Positions 16,874 through 25,866 of a stretch of 64,000 nucleotides of DNA are shown here, one piece after another (positions within the stretch are counted from its first letter, which is position 1; each line of letters starts with the position of its first letter). The notes beneath the pieces are model-generated. The model was not told the origin of the DNA. It searched no databases and worked only from the letters and a program-made list of their open reading frames with translations. The stretch covers positions 1-64,000 of the forward strand of contig NZ_BOMS01000073.1 in assembly GCF_016862315.1 (NCBI RefSeq). The letters run 5' to 3'. The translations under genes and the position numbers were made by a program. This stretch comes from Actinoplanes palleronii (lineage in GTDB: Bacteria > Actinomycetota > Actinomycetes > Mycobacteriales > Micromonosporaceae).

Positions 16874-17284
16874 ATGACGTCCCGACTCAACCCGTACCTG
16901 GCTTTCCAGGGCAACGCCCGCGCGGCCATCGAGTTCTATCAGCAGGTCTTCGGCGGGGAGCTGCGGGTCAACACGTTCGGCGAGTTCGGCTCGCCCGACC
17001 CGGAGCTCAAGGACAAGGTGATGCACGCGATGCTGGACACGCCGCAGGGTTACACCCTGATGGCCTCCGACATGCCGCCCGGGATGCCGTTCACCCCGGG
17101 CAGCAGCATCACCGTGAGCCTCAGCGGCGACAGCAGCGACGATCTGCGCGCCTTCTGGGACAAACTGGCCGACGGCGGCTCGATCACCGTCCCGTTCGAG
17201 AAGCAGATGTGGGGCGACGAGTTCGGCCAGCTCACCGACAAGTTCGGCGTCCCGTGGATGGTCAACGTCGCCGGCGGCCAGTGA
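16874..17284 (+). CDS. VOC-family protein, PhnB-like
   Basis: 136 residues; ATG with AAGGGAG upstream (a GTG three bases earlier is possible). NPYLAFQGNARAAIEFYQQVFGG at the start and WGDEFGQLTDKFGVPWMVN at the end are hallmarks of the PhnB/DUF3335-type branch of the glyoxalase/bleomycin-resistance fold. True substrate unknown. Converges on recQ with 7 bp between stop codons. Confidence 0.9.
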   Translation: MTSRLNPYLAFQGNARAAIEFYQQVFGGELRVNTFGEFGSPDPELKDKVMHAMLDTPQGYTLMASDMPPGMPFTPGSSITVSLSGDSSDDLRAFWDKLADGGSITVPFEKQMWGDEFGQLTDKFGVPWMVNVAGGQ

Positions 17285-17291
17285 CGGCGGC

Positions 17292-19307
17292 TCACTCCTC
17301 GTAGGGCGGCTCCTCGTCGTAGTAGGGCGGCTCCTCATCCAGCGGGATCCCGCCGCCGGATGAGGGCGGCTCACCGCCGCCGGATGAGGGCGGCTCACCG
17401 CCGGCGGACGAGGACGGCTCACCGCCGCCCGGCGCGGGCGGGTCCTCGCCGCGGACCACGGCCAGGACCTGGTCGCCGAACTTGGTCAGTTTGCTCTGGC
17501 CGACGCCGCTGACCGTGCCGAGCTGGTCCAACGAGGACGGCAACAGCACGGCGATCGCGCGCAGCGTCTTGTCGTGGAAGATCACGTAGGGCGGGATGCC
17601 CTGCTCCTTCGCCACCGAGGCCCGCCAGGCCCGCAGGCTCTCGAACATCGGCTCGGCCTCGGCCGGGAAGTCGGCGGGAGCGGCGGCCGGGGTGCGCGAC
17701 GAGCGGGAGCCGGACCCGGAGGACGAACCGCCCCGGGACCGCTGGGACGGGATCTCCCGGCGCATCATCAGGGTGACCTCGCCCCGCAGCACCTCGGAGC
17801 TGCGCTCGGTGAGCACCAGCGTGCCGTATTCGCCCTCGACCGCGAGATAACCCCCGGCCAGCAGTTGCCGGACCACGCCGCGCCACTCCGCCTCGCGCAG
17901 GTCGGTGCCGATGCCGAAGACGGTCAGGTCCTCGTGCCGGAACTGGGCGACCTTCTCGGTGTGCTTGCCCAGCAGGATGTCGATCGACTGGCCGGCGCCG
18001 AACTTCTGCCCCCGCTCGCGCTGCAGCCGCAGCACCGTGGAGAGCAGCTTCTGGGCCGGCACCGTGCCGTCCCAGGACTCCGGCGGGGTCAGGCAGCTGT
18101 CGCAGTTGCCGCACGACGCCGACGGTGCTTCCTGATCGAAATACGCCAGCAGCTGGCCGCGCCGGCAGGACACCGTCTCGCAGAGGGCGAGCATCGCATC
18201 GAGGTGCCGGCCGGCGTTGCGACGGAACGCGACGTCGCCCTCCGAACCGTCGATCATCTTGCGCAGCTGCACCACGTCCTGCAGCCCGTACGCCAGCCAG
18301 GCCGTCGACGGCAGCCCGTCGCGGCCGGCCCGGCCGGTCTCCTGGTAATAGCCCTCGACCGATTTCGGCAGGTCGAGGTGGGCGACGAAGCGCACGTCGG
18401 GCTTGTCGATGCCCATCCCGAACGCGATCGTGGCGACCATGACCAGGCCGTCCTCGCGCAGGAAGCGGGACTGGTTGGTCGCGCGGGTCCGGGAGTCCAG
18501 ACCGGCGTGGTAGGGCAGGGCCGGGATGCCGTTCGCCGACAGGTACGCCGCGTGCTTGTCGACCGACGCCCGGGACAGGCAGTAGACGATGCCGGCGTCA
18601 CCGGCGTGCTCGGCGCGCAGCAGCTCGAGCAGCTGACGCTTGGGCTCGTTCTTGGCGACGATCCGGTATTGGATGTTGGGCCGGTCGAAGCTGGCGGTGA
18701 AGTGCCGCGCCTCGGTCAGCTGCAGCCGCCCGGCGATCTCGTCCTTGGTGGCCGTGGTCGCGGTCGCGGTCAGCGCGATCCGCGGCACGTCCGGCCAGCG
18801 CTCGTGCAGCATCGAGAGCGCGAGGTAGTCGGGCCGGAAGTCGTGGCCCCACTGGGCGACGCAGTGCGCCTCGTCGATGGCGAACAGCGCGATCTTGCCG
18901 CGGTCGAGCAGCCGCTGCACACCTGCGGTGCCCAGGCCCTCGGGCGCGACGTAGAGCAGGTCCAGCTCGCCGGCGACGAACTCGGCCTCGACCAGGCGCC
19001 GCTCCTCGAAGTCCTGCGACGAGTTCAGGAAGCCGGCCCGGACGCCGAGCGTGCGCAGCGCGTCGACCTGGTCCTGCATCAGCGCGATCAGTGGGGAGAT
19101 CACCACGCCGACGCCTGGCCGGACCAGCGCCGGGATCTGATAGCACAACGACTTGCCGCCGCCGGTGGGCATCAGCACCAGGGCGTCGCCACCGTCGATC
19201 ACGTGCTCGACGATCTCGCGCTGCTGGCCGCGGAACTCCGGGTAACCGAAGATGCGGTTGAGCGCGTCGGTGGCGCTGGAAACGGGGATCGGGGGAGCCG
19301 GGGTCAC
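17292..19307 (-). CDS. recQ: ATP-dependent DNA helicase RecQ
   Basis: 671 residues from the GTG at 19307; the longer start at 19355 would add residues foreign to RecQ. Walker A PTGGGKS (48-53), DEAHC (near 140), superfamily 2 motifs to QETGRAGRDG, RQC zinc cysteines (CRRGQLL...CGNCDSC), and a C-terminal HRDC domain (SLRAWRASVAKEQGIPPYVIF). 3'-5' helicase for recombination and fork repair. The last 45 residues are a tail of GGGEPPSS repeats ending in an acidic, tyrosine-containing DEEPPYEE, not part of the usual protein and encoded by a 24-bp minisatellite. Confidence 0.95.
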   Translation of the reverse strand: MTPAPPIPVSSATDALNRIFGYPEFRGQQREIVEHVIDGGDALVLMPTGGGKSLCYQIPALVRPGVGVVISPLIALMQDQVDALRTLGVRAGFLNSSQDFEERRLVEAEFVAGELDLLYVAPEGLGTAGVQRLLDRGKIALFAIDEAHCVAQWGHDFRPDYLALSMLHERWPDVPRIALTATATTATKDEIAGRLQLTEARHFTASFDRPNIQYRIVAKNEPKRQLLELLRAEHAGDAGIVYCLSRASVDKHAAYLSANGIPALPYHAGLDSRTRATNQSRFLREDGLVMVATIAFGMGIDKPDVRFVAHLDLPKSVEGYYQETGRAGRDGLPSTAWLAYGLQDVVQLRKMIDGSEGDVAFRRNAGRHLDAMLALCETVSCRRGQLLAYFDQEAPSASCGNCDSCLTPPESWDGTVPAQKLLSTVLRLQRERGQKFGAGQSIDILLGKHTEKVAQFRHEDLTVFGIGTDLREAEWRGVVRQLLAGGYLAVEGEYGTLVLTERSSEVLRGEVTLMMRREIPSQRSRGGSSSGSGSRSSRTPAAAPADFPAEAEPMFESLRAWRASVAKEQGIPPYVIFHDKTLRAIAVLLPSSLDQLGTVSGVGQSKLTKFGDQVLAVVRGEDPPAPGGGEPSSSAGGEPPSSGGGEPPSSGGGIPLDEEPPYYDEEPPYEE
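17350..17421. repeat. 24-bp tandem repeat at the recQ 3' end
   Basis: Three consecutive 24-bp copies (first two identical), in frame, encoding GGGEPPSS-type octapeptides in the RecQ tail. Confidence 0.92.
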
Positions 19308-19359
19308 CCAGCGATAGTAGAGAGCCCGACCGACATTCTGCCCAGCCCTGTGCACAACC

Positions 19360-21366
19360 CTAAGGAGTGACCGGCAGGCCGACCAGGTCGAGGATCTCGC
19401 GGGCGGGGCTGCCCGGGTCCGCGATCAGGGTCAGCGCGGCCTTCTGGTCGTGGTGCTGCTCGGCGATCTGGAACAGCGCGGCCACCCCGGCACTGGCCAG
19501 GTGGGTCACCCCGGTCAGGTCGACGGTCATCGGCACGGCGCCGCCCCGGCTGCGGCGCAGCAGCTCCTGGCGGGCGTGCGTGGCCGACGCGGCGTCCACC
19601 GGACCGGCCAGCCGGACCTGGGTCTCGTCGTCGCCGGGCAGCTCGGCGATGAGCAGCACGGCCGGCTCGGGCGTCCGGGGCGCGTCGTCGAAGCCGGTCA
19701 GCAGCCGGGCCGGCCGGTTCAGCGGATGCCGGACGGTGGCCACCGTGCCGTTCTCGCCCGGCTCCACCCGCAGGCTCTCCACCAGCTGTGCGGTCAGCGC
19801 CAGGCCGCGGCCCCGGATCGGCTGCCGTTCCGGCGCGCGCCACCCGCCGTGATCAGAAACGGTCGCCTCGACCCGGCCCGCGGTGGTGAGCACGGCTCGT
19901 ACCGCGATCGTCCGGGGTTCGGTGGCAGCGGGGGACACCCCGCTGAAGGCGTGCTCGATCGCGTTGGTGGTCAGCTCGCCCAGTGCGTGCTGCAGCACGA
20001 ACGCGTCGTGCTCGGCCGCGCCCAGCGCGGTCAGCCAGCGGCCCAGCTCGACGCGGATGCCGCGCAGCGACGCCGGGTCCGCCGCCCGCTCCAGGACCAG
20101 CTCCGGTACGACGGTCACCCGCTGCGCCGCCAGCAGCGTGATGTCGTCGGCGTGCCCACCGGCCCTGACCAGCAGCTCGATCGTCTGCGCGCAGACCCGC
20201 TCGGCCACGGTCGCCGACGGGTCACGCAGCGCCCGCCCGGCCGCCGCGTCGGCGGCCACCCGAGCCAGCTCAGCAGCGGACGAAGACGAGGCAGCGGACG
20301 AAGTCGAGGCAGCGGACGAAGTCGAGGCAGCGGACGGAGCAGAGGACGGAGAATCCGCCACGAACGGCCGCTCCAGGATCCCGTCCGAATAGAGCAGCAC
20401 CAGGTCACCGGGCTCCAGCCGGTCCTGCCGGACCGGGAAGGCCCCGCCGGTGCCCAGCGGCGCGCCCCCGGTCACCGGCAGGAACCGGGTCTCGCCGGCC
20501 GCGCTCACCACCAGCGGCGGCGGGTGCCCGGCCGTGCAGTAGAGCAGCTCCCCGCTGCCCGGATCGAGCAGCGCCAGGCAGACCGTCGTCGCGTGGGCGG
20601 CCGGGACCCGCCGGGCGAACCGGTCGGCGGCGGCCAGCGCCTCGGTGAGCGAGGCGCCGGCGTCCAGGCGTTCCTGCAGCACCGCGCGCAGCTGACCCAT
20701 CGTCCCGGACGCGGTGATGCCGTGCCCGACCACGTCGCCGACCACCAGCGCGACGAGCCCGTCCGGGCGGGCCATCGCGTCGAACCAGTCGCCGCCGGCC
20801 GCGGTGTCCGCGTCGGCGAGCAGGTAGCTCGCCGCGATCTGCAGGCCGGGCAGCACCGGCAACCCGGACGGCAGCAGCGCCCGCTGCAGCTCGGTGACCA
20901 CGTCCCGGCTCTGCTCGTAGCGCCGGCGCAGCCGATCCGCCTCGGTCTCGGCGGCCTGCCGGGCCCGGGCCTGCTCGGTGACGTCGAACCCGGCGCCGAT
21001 CACGCCGCGCACCGACCCGTCCGCGGCGAGCCACGGCACGATGGTGAACGTCGCGAACATCTCGTGCACCGAACCGTCCGGCTGGTCCAGGTGCGCCCGC
21101 CACTGCCGCCCGGTGATCGGCTCCCCGGTCCGGTAGACCTCGTGGTACGCGTCCACGAACTGCTGCCCGACCAGGTCGCTGAGCACCTCCCGGCACGGGC
21201 GGCCGAGGAAGTCGCGGCCGGGCAGCACCGCGCGGGTCGCCGCGTTGGCGGCGACCATCAGCAGCTCGGGTCCCTCGAAGACGGCGACGATGAACGGCAG
21301 GTGGTCGATCGCGGCCACCATGGCGTCCAGGTCGCCCGCCTCCGGGATGTTCACGTCCGTCACCAT
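19360..21366 (-). CDS. PAS-PP2C(SpoIIE)-HATPase-STAS signalling protein
   Basis: 668 residues from the ATG at 21366 (an upstream GTG at 21408 is possible). Order: PAS domain (about 10-130), coiled linker, SpoIIE-type PP2C phosphatase (about 165-395; GGDWFDAM and GDVVGHG hold metal-binding Asp), RsbW-like HATPase (about 420-555; LGELTTNAIEHAF, GRGLAL), and STAS anti-anti-sigma domain (about 575-668; VDLTGVTHLASAGVAAL with the phosphorylatable Ser). One polypeptide thus carries sensor, phosphatase, kinase and antagonist modules of a sigma-factor partner switch. An 18-bp minisatellite encodes a Ser/Ala linker. 52 bp upstream of recQ on the same strand. Confidence 0.93.
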   Translation of the reverse strand: MVTDVNIPEAGDLDAMVAAIDHLPFIVAVFEGPELLMVAANAATRAVLPGRDFLGRPCREVLSDLVGQQFVDAYHEVYRTGEPITGRQWRAHLDQPDGSVHEMFATFTIVPWLAADGSVRGVIGAGFDVTEQARARQAAETEADRLRRRYEQSRDVVTELQRALLPSGLPVLPGLQIAASYLLADADTAAGGDWFDAMARPDGLVALVVGDVVGHGITASGTMGQLRAVLQERLDAGASLTEALAAADRFARRVPAAHATTVCLALLDPGSGELLYCTAGHPPPLVVSAAGETRFLPVTGGAPLGTGGAFPVRQDRLEPGDLVLLYSDGILERPFVADSPSSAPSAASTSSAASTSSAASSSSAAELARVAADAAAGRALRDPSATVAERVCAQTIELLVRAGGHADDITLLAAQRVTVVPELVLERAADPASLRGIRVELGRWLTALGAAEHDAFVLQHALGELTTNAIEHAFSGVSPAATEPRTIAVRAVLTTAGRVEATVSDHGGWRAPERQPIRGRGLALTAQLVESLRVEPGENGTVATVRHPLNRPARLLTGFDDAPRTPEPAVLLIAELPGDDETQVRLAGPVDAASATHARQELLRRSRGGAVPMTVDLTGVTHLASAGVAALFQIAEQHHDQKAALTLIADPGSPAREILDLVGLPVTP
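20274..20345. repeat. 18-bp tandem repeat in the phosphatase gene
   Basis: Four 18-bp units, in frame, encoding SAASTS-type repeats in a loop within the PP2C domain region. Confidence 0.92.
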
Positions 21367-21439
21367 GCCATCGTGCCGGAAATGCCGCCGGGAGGAACCC
21401 GGCGTCACCCTGCCAGGTGCCGCCAGGCGCAGCCCGGCG

Positions 21440-22081
21440 TCACTCCGCCAGGGGCAGTTCGATGGTGTGTGACGTGTGCGACGCCTTGGTGCGCAGGTAG
21501 CGGACGTTGGCCGCCGACACGTGCACCCCGGTCGGGATCCGCTGGGTCACCTCGATGCCCAGCTCGTCCAACTGCAGCGCCTTGTCCGGATTGTTGCTGA
21601 GCAGCCGGATCCGGTCGACGCCGACGGCGAGGAGCATCTGCGCGGCGGCGGTGTAGTCCCGCTCGTCCTCGCCCCGGCCCAGCGCCAGGTTCGCCTGGTA
21701 CGTGTCCAGCCCGTCGTCCTGCAGGGCGTACGCGTCGAGTTTGGCGTAGAGCCCGATGCCGCGGCCCTCCTGGCGCAGGTAGAGCAGGAAACCGCCCTGC
21801 TCGGTGATCCGCTCGGCGGCCTCGCGCAACTGCGGGCCGCAGTCGCAGCGCTGGCTGCCGAACACGTCACCGGTCAGGCACTCGCTGTGCGGCCGGACCA
21901 GCGGCGCCCGGCCGCCGGCCGCCGACTTGGTCAGCGCACGCCGCCAGTCACCCAGGCCCAGCGCCAGGTGCTCACGGCCGTCCGCCAGCCCGTCGAACGT
22001 CATCACCTGGGCAGTAGTGGCGTATCCGTCGGAAAACCGCAGCGGTACGGTCACCTGACGCCGGACGGTGGCCATTGACAT
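21440..22081 (-). CDS. ribA: GTP cyclohydrolase II
   Basis: 213 residues; ATG with GAGGAGGA upstream. Zinc ligands C68, C79 and C81 (ECLTGD...QRCDCG), LRQEGRGIGL (101-112) and LSNNPDK are canonical. Tyr118 (DAYALQD) corresponds to E. coli RibA Tyr105, the residue that supports full GCH II chemistry; some Streptomyces paralogues carry Met there and stop at the formylamino product. So this one should make 2,5-diamino-6-ribosylamino-pyrimidinone phosphate from GTP. Single-domain (no DHBP synthase fusion), which with the neighbours suggests a secondary role in the adjacent pterin-like cluster rather than core riboflavin synthesis. Confidence 0.93.
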   Translation of the reverse strand: MSMATVRRQVTVPLRFSDGYATTAQVMTFDGLADGREHLALGLGDWRRALTKSAAGGRAPLVRPHSECLTGDVFGSQRCDCGPQLREAAERITEQGGFLLYLRQEGRGIGLYAKLDAYALQDDGLDTYQANLALGRGEDERDYTAAAQMLLAVGVDRIRLLSNNPDKALQLDELGIEVTQRIPTGVHVSAANVRYLRTKASHTSHTIELPLAE

Positions 22082-22167
22082 CGGTCCTCCTCATTTTTCA
22101 TGACGCCGTGGCAGAGGCAATGCCCGAAGATCGGTCGCCGCACACCGCGGATTATCGTGGACGCACG

Positions 22168-22860
22168 ATGGCTGAGCGTCCTTACACCTTGTTGAGTTGC
22201 GGGATGTCGATCGACGGTTACCTCGACGACACCACCGAGGAGCGGCTGCTCCTCTCGAACGACGCGGATTTCGACCGCGTCGACGAGGAGCGCGCCGGGT
22301 GCGACGCGATCCTGGTCGGCGCGACGACGATCCGCCAGGACAACCCCCGCCTGCTGGTCCGCTCGGAGCGGCGCCGCGCGGCGCGGGTGGCCCGCGGCAC
22401 GGCGGCGAACCCGGTCAAGGTGACCGTCACCGGGCGCGGCGACCTGGATCCGGGCGCCGCGTTCTTCGCCACCGGCGAGTCGGCGAAGCTGGTCTACTGC
22501 GCCACCGCGAGCGTGGCCGGTGCGCGCGAACGGCTCGGCGCGGTGGCCACCGTGGTCGACGGCGGCGACCCGGTCGACGTCCACCTGGTCAGTGCCGACC
22601 TGGCCGCGCGAGGGGTGCGCCGGCTGATGGTCGAGGGTGGCGGCAGCATGCACACCCAGTTCCTCACCCGCGACCTCGCGGACGAGTTGCAGCTGGTGGT
22701 GGCGCCGTTCTTCGTCGGTGACTCGCGGGCGCCGCGGTTCGTGCACGACGGCGCCTTCCCGGCGGGCCCGAAGAACCGCGCCCGGCTGGCCGAGGTCCGC
22801 CAGATCGGCGACGTGGTCCTGCTCCGATACGCGCTCTCGGACCGCTTCGACGGGGGCTGA
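22168..22860 (+). CDS. RibD C-terminal / dihydrofolate reductase-fold pyrimidine reductase
   Basis: 230 residues from ATG; no clear ribosome site, but GATTAT 18 bases upstream could be a -10 box of a nearly leaderless message. Fold markers: LSCGMSIDGYLDD, AILVGATTIRQDNPRL, GVRRLMVEGGGSMHTQFL. It would reduce the ribosylamino-pyrimidine made by GTP cyclohydrolase II using NADPH. Divergent from ribA and convergent with the flippase-like gene. An upstream in-frame ATG at 22120 is possible. Confidence 0.88.
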   Translation: MAERPYTLLSCGMSIDGYLDDTTEERLLLSNDADFDRVDEERAGCDAILVGATTIRQDNPRLLVRSERRRAARVARGTAANPVKVTVTGRGDLDPGAAFFATGESAKLVYCATASVAGARERLGAVATVVDGGDPVDVHLVSADLAARGVRRLMVEGGGSMHTQFLTRDLADELQLVVAPFFVGDSRAPRFVHDGAFPAGPKNRARLAEVRQIGDVVLLRYALSDRFDGG

Positions 22861-22861
22861 C

Positions 22862-22898
22862 CCGGCGGGCTGCTCGGTCAAGCCGAGGCCCCCGCCGG
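22862..22898. terminator. Hairpin between convergent genes
   Basis: CCGGCGGG pairs with CCCGCCGG, with an inner CTCGG/CCGAG stem. It overlaps the end of the flippase-like gene and follows the RibD-like stop, so it could terminate both directions; no T-run. Confidence 0.5.
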
Positions 22899-23984
22899 CT
22901 GGCGCACGGTGGTCCGGCGGATCCGGACCGGCTCGGGCGTGGAGATGACGACGGCGGGGGAGACCGGGGCGGTCGCCCGTACCCGGAAGTCGGTCTGCAC
23001 CGCGACCTCCAGGATCGCCTCGGCCACCGGCTGGTTCGGCGCGGCCACCGGCCGCCGGGCCTTCCGCACCGCGCGGACCACGACCACGACCAGGCCCGGC
23101 GCCGCCGCCACGAAGGCACAGATCCCGTACGCCACGGCGATCGTCACGCCCTGCTCGGCGCTCAGCCCGGCCGCACCGAACGCCCAGGCCAGCACGCCCT
23201 CGCGGGGGCCCCAGCCGCCCACGTTCAGCGGGATGCCCATGGCCAGCAGCGCGAGCAGCAGCATCGGGGCCAGGGTCAGCAGCGAGGCGCCGTTACCGGC
23301 CACCCGCGCCGCGACCAGGAAGGTCGCCAGGTGACCGGCCAGCACCATGGCCGAGGCGAACAGCACACCCGGCCAGTTGCGGCGGGCCAGCAGACCGGAG
23401 CGGATCTCCGCGGCGCCGGTGCGGGCAGCGCCGGCCAGCTTCGAGCCGCCGCGCTTCATCCGCCGCACGGTACCGACCACCAGCAACGTGATCATCGCGA
23501 TGATCGCGGCACCGGCCGCGACCGCGGTCCCGTGCTCGCCGATCAGGGTGAGCACCGGGGACGGCACCGAGACCAGCACCACACCGCCGACGACCAGCAG
23601 CACGACCTGTCCGGCGGTCCGCTCCAGCACCACCGCGCGGACCCCGCGGCCGACGTCGCCCTCGTCGCGGCCGTGCGAGACCGCGCGGCCGACGTCGCCG
23701 AGCACCCCGCCGGGCAGCGCCGCGTTCAGGAACAGCGCCTGGTAGTAGTCGGCGGTCGCGGCCTTCAGCGACAGCCGCATGCCCAGGCCGCGGGCCACCA
23801 GGCACCAGCGCCAGGCGCTGAGCACCGTGGTCAGCACACCGATCCCGAAGGCCAGTGCGAGCGTGCCGGCGTCGAGCACCCGCAGCCCGTCCAGGAACGC
23901 GCCGGTGCCCAGTCGCCACAGCACCAGCGCGATGATCCCGGCTCCGCCCAGCAGGCGTACCCATGCCCAGAACGATCGGCTCAC
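22878..23984 (-). CDS. Lysylphosphatidylglycerol synthase-type membrane protein (flippase-like, UPF0104)
   Basis: 368 residues; GTG start with GAGGGG upstream. Seven to eight hydrophobic helices and the signature ALPGGVLGDVGRA...ERTAGQ of the LPG synthase transmembrane / DUF2029-like flippase family, plus NVGGWGPREG near residue 255. No catalytic C-terminal synthase domain, only a 60-residue cytosolic tail. In clusters with glycosyltransferases such proteins are thought to move lipid-linked products across the membrane. Last gene of the operon running from the dehydrogenase (27297); 59 bp after the methyltransferase. Confidence 0.85.
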   Translation of the reverse strand: MSRSFWAWVRLLGGAGIIALVLWRLGTGAFLDGLRVLDAGTLALAFGIGVLTTVLSAWRWCLVARGLGMRLSLKAATADYYQALFLNAALPGGVLGDVGRAVSHGRDEGDVGRGVRAVVLERTAGQVVLLVVGGVVLVSVPSPVLTLIGEHGTAVAAGAAIIAMITLLVVGTVRRMKRGGSKLAGAARTGAAEIRSGLLARRNWPGVLFASAMVLAGHLATFLVAARVAGNGASLLTLAPMLLLALLAMGIPLNVGGWGPREGVLAWAFGAAGLSAEQGVTIAVAYGICAFVAAAPGLVVVVVRAVRKARRPVAAPNQPVAEAILEVAVQTDFRVRATAPVSPAVVISTPEPVRIRRTTVRQPAGASA

Positions 23985-24043
23985 TTGTCTTGTCCCCTCG
24001 TCGATCCCTCAGGGACTAGTACGCCGGACCGCCCGGACAAGGT

Positions 24044-24808
24044 TCACTCGAAGATCGCTAAAACATCCTTGTGCCCAACCGTGACCTCCGGGAGCGCCGC
24101 CAGGCGAGCCGCGAGATAGTCGTCGGAGCGCAGGTCAGGGTCCTGTTCGGCGGCCGCGCCGAACCAGCCGCGCAGCCACTCGGCGGTCAGCTCCGGCCGG
24201 GCCGCACCGAGCTGCCAGGCACTCTCCCGGGTGACGACCCGGGCGCCGGCCTTCTCGAACGCCGCCGTCGCGTAGTCCGGCGCGTCCGGCCCGAGCAGCA
24301 CCCGGCCACCGGTCTCCCGGCGCTGGTGCGCGTTGAACGCGTCACGGACCCGCTGGTCACGAGGGTCCTCCGGGGTGAATCGCACGTCGCCGGTGACCGA
24401 GAGCGTGAACAGCGCGTTCGTCCGGGCCTGCGCGCACACCTCGACCAGCCGGTCCACCTCGCCCGCGGTCAGCAGGTCCAGCAGTGCCGAGCAGGTGACC
24501 AGGTCGGCGCCGGCCAGGTCGTCCCGGGTGAGTGCGGTCACATTCCGCTCGTCGATGGCCGGGGTGGCGCCCTCCGGCATCCGGTCCGCGGCGATCTCGA
24601 GCAGGTCGTGGTCGAGATCGGTCAGGATCCAGGTCTGCGGGACCGGCAGCCGCGGCGCCAGCCAGCGGCTCAGCGAGCCGGTGCCGCAACCCAGGTCGCG
24701 GATCACCTTGACCGGGCGGGGCAGCAGCCCGACCAGCTCCAGGGAGCGGGCGTCGGCGTCGGCGGGCTCGCGCAGGCCCAGCCATCCGGCGCTGAATTCT
24801 CCGGTCAT
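24044..24808 (-). CDS. Class I SAM-dependent methyltransferase
   Basis: 254 residues; ATG with GAGGAAGG upstream, overlapping the glycosyltransferase stop (ATGA). SAM-binding motif DLGCGTGS at residues 38-45, acidic end of strand 2 (LTDLDHDLLEIA), and ADLVTCSALLDLLT as post-motif region. Target unknown; context suggests an O- or C-methylation of a pterin- or sugar-containing product. Confidence 0.88.
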   Translation of the reverse strand: MTGEFSAGWLGLREPADADARSLELVGLLPRPVKVIRDLGCGTGSLSRWLAPRLPVPQTWILTDLDHDLLEIAADRMPEGATPAIDERNVTALTRDDLAGADLVTCSALLDLLTAGEVDRLVEVCAQARTNALFTLSVTGDVRFTPEDPRDQRVRDAFNAHQRRETGGRVLLGPDAPDYATAAFEKAGARVVTRESAWQLGAARPELTAEWLRGWFGAAAEQDPDLRSDDYLAARLAALPEVTVGHKDVLAIFE

Positions 24809-25866
24809 GCGGTTCCTTCCTCGATGTCTCTCAGAATCGTGGCCAGCCGGCGGGCGGTCTCGTCCCAGCCGGTCAGGGTTTCCCGGCGGGCGCGGGCCAG
24901 GGCCCGCCAGTCGTCGCGCAGGGCGGCGTCGGTGAGCCAGGTCCGCAGGGTCGCGGCGAGCAGGTCCGGATCCTCCGGGGGCAGCAGGCGTCCGGGCACG
25001 CCGGACCGTCCTCCGGCCTCGGCGGCGCCGAGCGCCTCGGCGACCCCGCCGACGTCCGTCGCCACCACCGGGAGGCCGTGTGCCAGGGCTTCGGTCACCA
25101 CCATGCCGTACGTCTCGGCCCGCGACGGGAGCACAAAAAGATCCGCATTCTCGTACGCGGCGGCCAGCGCCCCACCGGCCAGCGGCCCGGTGAAGGTGAC
25201 CCGGCCGGACAGGGTGGCGGGCACCGGCGGCACCCGGCCCGCCCCGGCGAAGGTGCACTCCCAGGACCGGTCGGTGAGCTGTTCCAGCGCGGTGAGCAGC
25301 AGATCCTGGCCCTTGCGCGGGCCCAGTGACGCCACGCAGAGCAGCCGGTGGCCGGTCGGCGAGGGCGTACCCGGGGTGGCCCGGTCGACGCCCGGCGCGG
25401 CGACGTGGACCACCGGCAGGTCGTGCATCGCCGCCACGTGCGCGCCGGCCCGGTCGCTGGTGGCGATCACCCCGGTGGCCAGGTGCAGGGCCCGGCCCTC
25501 CAGGGTGCGCAGCTCGGCGGCCTCCTCGGCGGAGAGGCTGGTCTCGTCGCTGAGCGGCAGGTGCACCAGGATCACCAGGCGCAGCCGGGCCGCGTGCGGC
25601 TCCAGCACCTCCGGGACTCCGCAGCAGATCAGGCCGTCGAGCAGCACCAGGGCGCCGTCGGGGAACTCGCCGAGGACCCGGGCGAGGTGATCCCGATCGG
25701 ACGCGGCCGGGCGTGGCCACCTGCCGGGGACGGTCGTTTCCCGTACCAAATCGGGGTTTTTGTCGGTCAGGTGGTTGAGGACCTCGCGGTCGTAGCGGTT
25801 GCCGCCGCTGGGTGCTGCCGGGTCGTCGACGCCGGCCGGCAGCACCGCGTAGAGCGGAGAGATCAC
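24805..25866 (-). CDS. Glycosyltransferase family 4 (GT-B)
   Basis: 353 residues; GTG start inside a GTGA overlap with the PTPS-like gene. N-terminal acceptor domain (PSGGNRYDREVL), C-terminal nucleotide-sugar domain with VASLGPRKGQDLLL and the EX7E-type motif SRAETYGMVVTEALAHGLPVV. Cytosolic, retaining GT4 type. Translationally coupled to genes on both sides, so its product acts in the same pathway. Confidence 0.9.
   Translation of the reverse strand: MISPLYAVLPAGVDDPAAPSGGNRYDREVLNHLTDKNPDLVRETTVPGRWPRPAASDRDHLARVLGEFPDGALVLLDGLICCGVPEVLEPHAARLRLVILVHLPLSDETSLSAEEAAELRTLEGRALHLATGVIATSDRAGAHVAAMHDLPVVHVAAPGVDRATPGTPSPTGHRLLCVASLGPRKGQDLLLTALEQLTDRSWECTFAGAGRVPPVPATLSGRVTFTGPLAGGALAAAYENADLFVLPSRAETYGMVVTEALAHGLPVVATDVGGVAEALGAAEAGGRSGVPGRLLPPEDPDLLAATLRTWLTDAALRDDWRALARARRETLTGWDETARRLATILRDIEEGTA

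Noticed and set aside
15124..17304. 726-residue frame from ppdK through the repeat gap into the VOC gene
   Set aside because: It crosses the real ppdK and VOC genes in another frame and its middle is just the translated 63-bp repeat.
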